From the NCBI GenBank assembly GCA_002403455.1, contig DHHV01000147.1, positions 13,511-26,121 of the forward strand: DNA of 12,611 bases, in the 5' to 3' direction. A model generated the notes under the pieces. The model was not told where the DNA came from and searched no databases. It was given only the letters and a program-made list of their open reading frames with translations. Below, piece after piece: positions 6,590-12,611 of the stretch. The translations under genes and the position numbers were made by a program. Every line of letters starts with the position of its first letter. The stretch's first letter is position 1. Source of the stretch: Hyphomonadaceae bacterium UBA4763 (lineage in GTDB: Bacteria > Pseudomonadota > Alphaproteobacteria > Caulobacterales > Aquidulcibacteraceae).

Positions 6590-8679
6590 TCCTTGCCAAA
6601 CAGCAAGGCCAAGCGCAGCGCGGCTTGCGCGCGCGGCGAGCCAAGGCGCGGGTCGACCGCCAAGAGCGCGCGGCAATCGCGGTCGGCGATTGCAATCAGC
6701 TCACGATGCGCCCATGGATCGGCGAAACGAAACCGTGGCGCCCCGCTTTGCGCCAAGCCGAGCACGTCGCCCGCACCGCGCAATTGGTAATCCAGCTCAG
6801 CGATGGCAAAACCGTCATCGATCCGGCGCAACGCGTCAAGCCGCTGCCGCGCCATGTCGGTCAGCGGCGGGTGATGCAATAGAAGGCACATTGAGGGTTT
6901 GGCGCCGCGCCCCACCCGTCCGCGCAATTGGTGCAATTGCGACAGGCCAAAGCGCTCGGCGTTTTCGATCACCATGATGGTGGCGTCCGGATTGTCGACC
7001 CCCACCTCAATCACCGTCGTCGCTACCAGGATTTTGACCTGGCCATCTTTGAACGCCGTCATGGCGTCTTGGCGGGTTTTTACCGGCATTTTGCCGTGCG
7101 CCAGGCCAACGCAGGCCCCGAAGATCTCATTGAGTTGGGCAAAGCGCGCTTCAACGTCCTGGATGGCGTCATCTTCGCTCGCCGCGATGGCCGGACAGAC
7201 CCAATAAATGCGTTCATGGCGCTCCAGCGCTCGCTCGATGGCGGCCAGCACGTCCTCGATCCGCTCGATTGATACGGCCCGCGTCGTCACCGGCGCACGT
7301 CCCACCGGCTTTTCGGGCAGGATCGAAACATCGAGATCGCCAAACGCGGTCAGCGCCAACGTGCGCGGGATCGGCGTTGCGCTCATCGACAGCACATGCG
7401 CGCTCTGGGCTTTTTCCTGCAGTTTTTGGCGGTCGCCGACGCCAAAGCGATGCTGCTCGTCGATGATGACCAGCCGCAAATCGGCAAAGCGCACCGTCTC
7501 TTGAAACAAGGCATGCGTGCCGCAAACAATGGCGTAACGCCCATCGGCCAGCGCGTTTTGGATCGCAGCGCGCTCCGCTTTCGGCATTTTCCCGGACAAC
7601 AACCCGCAAGCAAGACCGAGGGGCGCGGCAAAGGCGCTGACGCTCGTCCAATGCTGGCGCGCCAACAGATCAGTCGGGGCCATCAGGGCGCTTTGCCCGC
7701 CGGCTTCGGCGACATGGATCGCGGCCATCGCCGCCACCAAGGTCTTCCCGGCGCCGACATCGCCTTGCAGAAGCCGCGCCATCGGTCGGGTCAAACGCAG
7801 ATCGGCGATGATCGCCTCGACCGCCTCACGCTGGCCGTGCGTTGGCGTAAAGGGCAAAGCCGCGAACGCTTGGGCGACGAAAAGCCCTTTCGGCGCGATC
7901 GGCGCGCAGGTTTTCTCCAGACGCTCGCTGCGGCGCTGGGTCATCTGCATCTGGCGGGCGAACAATTCGTCATAGGCAAGGCGCTCGATCGCTAAAGCGC
8001 GCGCGGCCGGCTCGACGCCGTCGGGCATATGCAAGGCCTTAAGCGCGGCCAGGAAATCCGGCCATTGCCGCTCGCGCAGCAAATGCGGATCGATCCATTC
8101 GGGGCTCGCAGGCGCTGCCTTTAACGCCGCCAAGGCGGCGCTGATGGCCCGACGCATCGCCTTGTTGGTGAGGCCCGCGACAAGGCCATAGACCGGCTCG
8201 AGCAAAGGCGGTCGCGCTGGCAAAGCCGGGTCCAGCACATGGTCAGGGTGGGCCATTTGCCGCTCCGGCCCGAACGCCTCGATCACCCCGCAGACCAACC
8301 GGCGCGCGCCAATGGGGAACAATTTCTGCAATAGGGCCCGCTCTGCCCGAAAAAAAATCAGGGTCAGAAAGCCGCTGTCATCGCGCAGCCGCACCCGATG
8401 CGGCGCTTTGGCCGTTGGCGGCGGCAAATAATGATCCACGATCCCCTCGAGCATCACGGCTTCGCCGATCGGCGCGGCAAGAATCTGCGGGCACAACATT
8501 CGCTCGATGATCCGATGCGGCTGATGGGCGATCAGATCGGCGATACGCGCGCCGCCGCAGGCTTTTTCGACCAAGGGAGCGGTTTTGGGCCCGAGCTTGG
8601 GCAAATGTGCAATGGGTTGGTCGAGCAGCTCCAACCAAGATGCTTGTTTCGGCGGGACAGACGGGGAGGCTGCAGGCAT
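6562..8679 (-). CDS. recG: ATP-dependent DNA helicase RecG
   Basis: A protein of 705 residues, the usual RecG length. It regresses stalled replication forks and migrates Holliday junctions. The N-terminal part holds the wedge (OB-fold) region, roughly residues 60-170, with VRLRDDSGFLTLIFF (96-110). The helicase core has Walker A GDVGAGKT (306-313), Walker B DEQHRFG (407-413), motif III SATPIPRT (433-440), motif V region TTVIEVGVDNP (554-564) and motif VI QLRGRVGRG (584-592). YQLRGAGDVLG (631-641) matches the TRG translocation motif. All catalytic motifs look intact. The start at 8679 has no strong ribosome site, but the following N-terminus aligns with the family. The gene is divergent from sdhE (115-bp gap) and overlaps the end of the DUF502 gene. 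Confidence 0.97.
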   Translation of the reverse strand: MPAASPSVPPKQASWLELLDQPIAHLPKLGPKTAPLVEKACGGARIADLIAHQPHRIIERMLCPQILAAPIGEAVMLEGIVDHYLPPPTAKAPHRVRLRDDSGFLTLIFFRAERALLQKLFPIGARRLVCGVIEAFGPERQMAHPDHVLDPALPARPPLLEPVYGLVAGLTNKAMRRAISAALAALKAAPASPEWIDPHLLRERQWPDFLAALKALHMPDGVEPAARALAIERLAYDELFARQMQMTQRRSERLEKTCAPIAPKGLFVAQAFAALPFTPTHGQREAVEAIIADLRLTRPMARLLQGDVGAGKTLVAAMAAIHVAEAGGQSALMAPTDLLARQHWTSVSAFAAPLGLACGLLSGKMPKAERAAIQNALADGRYAIVCGTHALFQETVRFADLRLVIIDEQHRFGVGDRQKLQEKAQSAHVLSMSATPIPRTLALTAFGDLDVSILPEKPVGRAPVTTRAVSIERIEDVLAAIERALERHERIYWVCPAIAASEDDAIQDVEARFAQLNEIFGACVGLAHGKMPVKTRQDAMTAFKDGQVKILVATTVIEVGVDNPDATIMVIENAERFGLSQLHQLRGRVGRGAKPSMCLLLHHPPLTDMARQRLDALRRIDDGFAIAELDYQLRGAGDVLGLAQSGAPRFRFADPWAHRELIAIADRDCRALLAVDPRLGSPRAQAALRLALLFGKDYRVGDGAA
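6591..6608 (+). terminator. Small hairpin just after the DUF502 stop codon
   Basis: CCTTGC and GCAAGG form a perfect 6-bp stem with a 6-nt loop (CAAACA), beginning 2 nt after the TAA. No U-run follows, so it is at best a weak terminator or a 3'-end stabilizer. The same bases also code for recG. Confidence 0.25.
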
Positions 8680-8794
8680 GACCGCAGCGATCGATAGGGG
8701 CGAGGCTCAATTTGGGCAAGGAAAGACTGGCCTTGCTGGCGCGCCTCGGTTACCCAACGCGAGAATTCAACGAAATCGACCAAGGACCGCCCCG
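8680..8794. other. Divergent intergenic region between recG and sdhE
   Basis: This 115-bp gap must carry the promoters of both directions, but no clear -35/-10 pair stands out. It contains a 6-bp inverted repeat, GCAAGG (8716-8721) and CCTTGC (8731-8736), with a 9-nt loop. Confidence 0.5.
8782..8786 (+). promoter_or_regulatory. Ribosome binding site of sdhE
   Basis: AAGGA lies 8 nt before the ATG at 8795 and decides this start; the open frame extends upstream without family-like sequence. Confidence 0.6.
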
Positions 8795-9079
8795 ATGACC
8801 CACGATGACCGCGTCAAGAAATTGCGGTTCCGCGCCTGGCGGCGCGGCTTTCGCGAACTCGATTTACTGATGGGGGCGTTCGCTGATCAGCATTTGGCGC
8901 GGCTTGATGACCAGGGTCTCGATGCGTTTGAGGCCTTGCTCGGCGAGAATGATCAGGACGTCTATGCCTGGATTATTGGTCAAAGCGAGCCGCCGGCGCC
9001 ATTTCGCACCGAAGTGTTTGACTTGATACGCAGTTTTCGGTTCTTCGCCCGCAACGCGCTGGGCGAACAAGGCGGCTGA
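8795..9079 (+). CDS. sdhE: Succinate dehydrogenase assembly factor SdhE (DUF339)
   Basis: A small protein of 94 residues, typical for the family. SdhE (Sdh5/SDHAF2 in mitochondria) promotes covalent attachment of FAD to the succinate dehydrogenase flavoprotein subunit in the cytoplasm. The diagnostic RGxxE motif is present as RGFRE (17-21), followed by ELDLLMGAF (21-29) and DQDVYAWIIG (53-62). The start is ATG 8795 with AAGGA 8 nt upstream. The position between recG and mfd is a standing arrangement in Hyphomicrobiales, so co-transcription with mfd (63 bp downstream) is likely. No link in function between SdhE and mfd is implied by the sequence. Confidence 0.94.
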   Translation: MTHDDRVKKLRFRAWRRGFRELDLLMGAFADQHLARLDDQGLDAFEALLGENDQDVYAWIIGQSEPPAPFRTEVFDLIRSFRFFARNALGEQGG

Positions 9080-9142
9080 CGCGACCTGTTGCGCCGCCGC
9101 CGCGCCTATTTCCCTTTTTCGCAAGACCAAATTGATTCCGAC

Positions 9143-12100
9143 ATGATCGCCCCGCATGCCCTTGCCCGCCTCGCCGAAGCGCCGGGCGCGCTCGACGTCT
9201 ACGATTGCCCGCGCGGGATGGATGCGCGGTTGGCGGCCGCTGTGGCGGCGCAGCGCGGCGGCTTGGTTGTTTTCGTCGCGCCGGACGCTGGCGCCCTCGT
9301 CGCGTTTGAAGCCGCTTTGCAGTTTTTCGCGCCCGACCTGCCGCGGGCCCAGTTTCCGGCCTGGGATTGCATGCCCTATGATCGGGTCTCGCCGAGCCCC
9401 GAGGTCGCCTCGCGGCGCTGCGCCGCGCTCGCGTGGCTCGACGCTTTGGCGCCGACGACGCCGGCGGTGTTGATCATTGCGGCGGGCGCACTGATGCAGC
9501 GGACCCTGCCGCGCATCATGCTGGCTTCGGGCGCCCTTGGCGTGCGTGCCGGGCAAGAGCTGTCGCCCGAACGGTTTCGCACATTTTTGGAGACCAATGG
9601 TTATGCCAAGACGGGTGCGGTGCGCGAGCCTGGCGATTACGCCTTTCGCGGCGGCTTGATCGATTTATTCCCGCCGGGCGCCGCCAATCCGGTGCGCCTT
9701 GATCTCTTCGGCGATCAAGTCGAGGAAATCCGCGATTTCGACCCGGAGACCCAACGCAGCATCGGCCAGCGCGCATTTTTGGACCTTGCCCCGGTCAGCG
9801 AAGCGCTGATCACGCCACAGACTCAGCAAAATTTCCGCCGCCGCTTCCTCGAAGCCTTTGGCGGCGAAGCCGGGCAGGACCCGATGCTCGATGGCGTCAA
9901 AGCCGGCGTGCGTCGCCAAGGCGTTGAGCATTTGCTGCATTGTTTTTACGACGAACTCGCAACGCTCGCCGATTATCTGCCGCCGCAAACGGTGTTTTTG
10001 CTCGATCCGCTGGCGCGAGCGGCGATGGCCGATCGCTGGGCGCAGGCCCAAGATTCGTTCCGCACCCGAAAAGAAGCCAATCCCGGCGCGCGGATCGGCG
10101 CGGTGGACCGGCTTTATCTGGACGCCGCCGCGATCGATGCGCTGCTTAGTCGCTTTGCCTTGCGCGCCTTGCATGCCGAGCCGCCACAATCCGGTCAGCC
10201 GGGATTGTCGCTACAGGCGCGGCGCGGCCGCGATTTTGGACCCGAGAGGGCGGCCGGCGGCGCGGTGTTTGACCATTTGGCCGGCCATGTCGAAACTCTC
10301 GCGGCGCGTGATCGCCGCGTCGTCGTCGCGGCATGGACCGAAGGCTCGCGCGAGCGCTTGGGCCATGTCCTCGCCGACCATGGCATGGAAAATTTCGCGC
10401 CGATCCCGGATTGGCCAAGCTTTGCCGCCGGCGGCGCGCAGCGGGGTGTGGCAATTCTCCCGCTCGAACAGGGCTTTGAGGCGGCCGACCTTGCCGTCAT
10501 TTCCGAGCAGGACATCCTTGGCGATCGCCTGGCGCGGCCGCGCAAGCGGCGCAATTCCGCCCGGATGATCGCCGAAGCGGCCGCTTTGTCGGTCGGCGAT
10601 CTCGTCGTTCATATCGATCACGGCATTGCCCGTTATGACGGGCTCAAGACCCTGGACGTGCAAGGCGCGCCGCATGATTGCCTTGAGCTTGGCTATTCTG
10701 GCGGCGACAAATTGTTTTTGCCGGTGGAAAATGTCGAGCTGATCTCGCGCTTTGGCGGGGAGGGCGAAGACAGCCAACTCGATCGGCTCGGCGGGACCGC
10801 CTGGCAGACCCGCAAAGCCCGCGCCAGGCGCAAATTGCGCGACCTTGCCGTGGAATTGATCAAGATCGCCGCCGAGCGCGCCCTGAAGACCGCGCCGCGC
10901 ATCGATGGCGGGGAAGGGGCCTTCGAAGAATTTTGCGCTGCATTTCCCTACGACGAAACCGAAGATCAATTGGGCGCGATTGCTGACGTGCTGGAAGACC
11001 TTGGCGCCGGGCGGCCGATGGATCGCTTGATCTGCGGCGATGTCGGCTTTGGCAAGACCGAGGTCGCCTTGCGCGCCGCCTTTATCGTCGCGATGACCGG
11101 ACGCCAGGTGGCTGTGGTTGCGCCGACGACCTTGCTCAGCCGCCAGCATTACAAGACCTTTTCGACGCGGTTTCACGGCTGGCCGATGAAAGTGCGGCAA
11201 TTGTCGCGCCTTGTCGCCGCCAAAGACGCCAGTTTAACGCGCGAGGGCCTCAAATCCGGCGATATCGACGTGGTGATCGGAACGCATGCGTTGCTGGCCA
11301 AGACCATCGGCTTTCGCGATCTCGGTCTGTTGATCATCGACGAAGAACAGCATTTCGGCGTCAAGCACAAAGAACGCCTGAAAGAATTGCGCGCCGACGT
11401 CCATGTGCTGACCTTGTCGGCAACGCCGATCCCGCGCACGTTGCAAGGCGCTTTGTCCGGCATCCGGGATCTGTCGCTGATCGCCACCCCACCGGTCGAT
11501 CGGCTGGCGGTGCGCACCTATGTGAGCGCCTTTGACCCGGTGACGATCCGCGAGGCATTGCTGCGGGAACGTTTCCGCGGCGGGCAGAGCTTCTTCGTCG
11601 TGCCTCGAATCGCCGATCTCGACGACATGGAAGTTTTTCTTAAAACCCAGGTCCCCGAAGTCAAAGTCGTCAAAGCCCATGGCCAAATGCCTGCAACCGA
11701 GCTCGAAGACATCATGACGGCCTTCTATGAAGGCGAATATGACGTCTTGTTATCGACGACGATCGTTGAATCGGGTCTCGACATCCCGCGCGCCAATACC
11801 TTGATCGTGCATCGCGCCGATTTGTTTGGCCTTGCGCAGCTTTATCAATTGCGCGGCCGGGTTGGGCGATCGAAATTGCGCGCTTACGCCTATCTGACAA
11901 CGCCCGATAAGCAATTATCGCCGGGCGCCGAAAAGCGCCTCACTGTCTTGCAATCGCTCGACAGCCTCGGCGCCGGCTTCATGCTGGCGAGCCATGATCT
12001 TGATATGCGCGGCGGCGGCAATCTGCTGGGCGAAGAGCAATCGGGCCATATCCGCGAGGTTGGCGTCGAGCTTTATCAGCAAATGCTGGCCGATGCGGTC

Positions 12101-12595
12101 GAAGCGCTAAAGACCGGCGATGCCGGCGCGGTGGCGGCCGAAGAATGGTCGCCGGCGATTTCGGTCGGCGTCGCCGTGCTGATCCCGGAAAGCTATGTCG
12201 ATGATTTGGGCGTGCGTTTGGCGCTCTATCGCCGGCTGTCGGGGCTGCAATCGGACGCCGAGCGCGAAGCCTTCGCCGCCGAATTGATCGACCGGTTCGG
12301 CCCCTTGCCGGAGGAGGCCGCCCACCTCATCGCCATCGCCGCGCTCAAAGGGCTCTGCAAGCGCGCCAATGTCGCCAAATTGGATTCAGGGCCCAAAGGC
12401 GTTTCGCTGAACTTCCGCAAAGAGGGTTTTCCGGACGTCGCCGCTTTGGTGGGCCTGGTGCAGCGGCGGGCGGGCGATCTGCGCCTGCGTCCCGACGGCA
12501 AATTGGTCCAGATCGGCGAGGCGCCGCGCCCGGCCGATCGCTTGCGTTTGGCGCGCGGCCTGCTGGAAACGTTGTGTGGGTTGTTGCGCAGCTAG
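9143..12595 (+). CDS. mfd: Transcription-repair coupling factor Mfd
   Basis: A protein of 1150 residues, the normal full length. Mfd removes RNA polymerase stalled at DNA lesions and recruits UvrA. The N-terminal UvrB-like module (about 1-340) contains FPAWDCMPYDRVSPSPE (71-87) and GDYAFRGGLIDLFPPG (164-179). The RNA polymerase interaction domain follows with LVVHIDHGIARYDGL (487-501). The translocase core has GDVGFGKTE (632-640), DEEQHFG (733-739), SATPIPRT (759-766), VESGLDIPRAN (875-885) and QLRGRVGR (902-909), then the TRG motif MRGGGNLLGEEQSGHI (955-970). The C-terminal regulatory D7 domain runs to the end. ATG 9143 is chosen; an in-frame TTG at 9089 would add 18 residues without family resemblance. 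Neither start has a good ribosome site. The gene is probably transcribed with sdhE and ends 16 bp before the window edge. Confidence 0.97.
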   Translation: MIAPHALARLAEAPGALDVYDCPRGMDARLAAAVAAQRGGLVVFVAPDAGALVAFEAALQFFAPDLPRAQFPAWDCMPYDRVSPSPEVASRRCAALAWLDALAPTTPAVLIIAAGALMQRTLPRIMLASGALGVRAGQELSPERFRTFLETNGYAKTGAVREPGDYAFRGGLIDLFPPGAANPVRLDLFGDQVEEIRDFDPETQRSIGQRAFLDLAPVSEALITPQTQQNFRRRFLEAFGGEAGQDPMLDGVKAGVRRQGVEHLLHCFYDELATLADYLPPQTVFLLDPLARAAMADRWAQAQDSFRTRKEANPGARIGAVDRLYLDAAAIDALLSRFALRALHAEPPQSGQPGLSLQARRGRDFGPERAAGGAVFDHLAGHVETLAARDRRVVVAAWTEGSRERLGHVLADHGMENFAPIPDWPSFAAGGAQRGVAILPLEQGFEAADLAVISEQDILGDRLARPRKRRNSARMIAEAAALSVGDLVVHIDHGIARYDGLKTLDVQGAPHDCLELGYSGGDKLFLPVENVELISRFGGEGEDSQLDRLGGTAWQTRKARARRKLRDLAVELIKIAAERALKTAPRIDGGEGAFEEFCAAFPYDETEDQLGAIADVLEDLGAGRPMDRLICGDVGFGKTEVALRAAFIVAMTGRQVAVVAPTTLLSRQHYKTFSTRFHGWPMKVRQLSRLVAAKDASLTREGLKSGDIDVVIGTHALLAKTIGFRDLGLLIIDEEQHFGVKHKERLKELRADVHVLTLSATPIPRTLQGALSGIRDLSLIATPPVDRLAVRTYVSAFDPVTIREALLRERFRGGQSFFVVPRIADLDDMEVFLKTQVPEVKVVKAHGQMPATELEDIMTAFYEGEYDVLLSTTIVESGLDIPRANTLIVHRADLFGLAQLYQLRGRVGRSKLRAYAYLTTPDKQLSPGAEKRLTVLQSLDSLGAGFMLASHDLDMRGGGNLLGEEQSGHIREVGVELYQQMLADAVEALKTGDAGAVAAEEWSPAISVGVAVLIPESYVDDLGVRLALYRRLSGLQSDAEREAFAAELIDRFGPLPEEAAHLIAIAALKGLCKRANVAKLDSGPKGVSLNFRKEGFPDVAALVGLVQRRAGDLRLRPDGKLVQIGEAPRPADRLRLARGLLETLCGLLRS

Positions 12596-12611
12596 TGGTT
12601 CGTTCCTGACA

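Noticed and set aside
9089..9142. Upstream TTG start for mfd adding 18 residues
   Set aside because: The extension is Arg-rich, unlike Mfd N-termini, and has no clear ribosome site; ATG 9143 gives normal length.
10211..11200. A 329-codon open frame on the minus strand inside mfd
   Set aside because: It lies fully antisense to a well-conserved translocase region. Its Arg/Ala-rich protein resembles no family and fits a GC-rich shadow frame.

Overview
The window carries eight protein genes packed with almost no spare DNA. It looks like the chromosome of an alphaproteobacterium, probably of the Hyphomicrobiales (Rhizobiales). Reasons: the recG - sdhE - mfd linkage typical of that group, a DUF502 membrane protein beside recG, GC-rich coding with strong third-position bias, and a photolyase / FAD oxidoreductase / DUF1365 / cyclopropane-synthase-like cluster known from alphaproteobacterial photo-oxidative stress regulons. 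The genus cannot be fixed from this sequence; a Beijerinckiaceae- or Methylocystaceae-like organism is only a guess. No tRNA, rRNA, insertion sequence, phage gene or CRISPR array is visible.

Left part (1-5699, all minus strand). Reading right to left, a DNA photolyase (phr) is followed at close spacing by a flavin amine-oxidase-like protein, a DUF1365 protein and a cyclopropane-fatty-acid-synthase-like SAM methyltransferase. This looks like one four-gene operon. Directly in front of phr is TGATCC-N16-CGTAAAGA, a near-exact match to promoters used by ECF11 / RpoE-ChrR type sigma factors, which respond to singlet oxygen. The -10 element lies so close to the ATG that the phr message should be leaderless or nearly so. 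The joint picture, partly inferred, is a light and singlet-oxygen response that repairs UV lesions and chemically modifies membrane unsaturated fatty acids (methylation, desaturation, cyclopropane or furan formation).

Beyond cfa in the same direction is a separate gene running off the left edge. It encodes an N-terminal helical, phasin-like segment, an Ala/Pro linker and a C-terminal helix-hairpin-helix module. Its upstream gap holds a TGC-rich element, TGCATTGCA, resembling PhaR (polyhydroxyalkanoate regulator) sites.

Right part (5700-12611). A 191-bp divergent gap separates phr from a plus-strand DUF502 two-helix membrane protein. That gene converges on recG (minus) with a 28-bp tail-to-tail coding overlap. 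recG is divergent from sdhE (SDH flavinylation factor) and mfd (transcription-repair coupling factor), which probably form an operon. The window therefore holds three genes for DNA damage tolerance or repair (phr, recG, mfd), but only phr carries the stress-type promoter.
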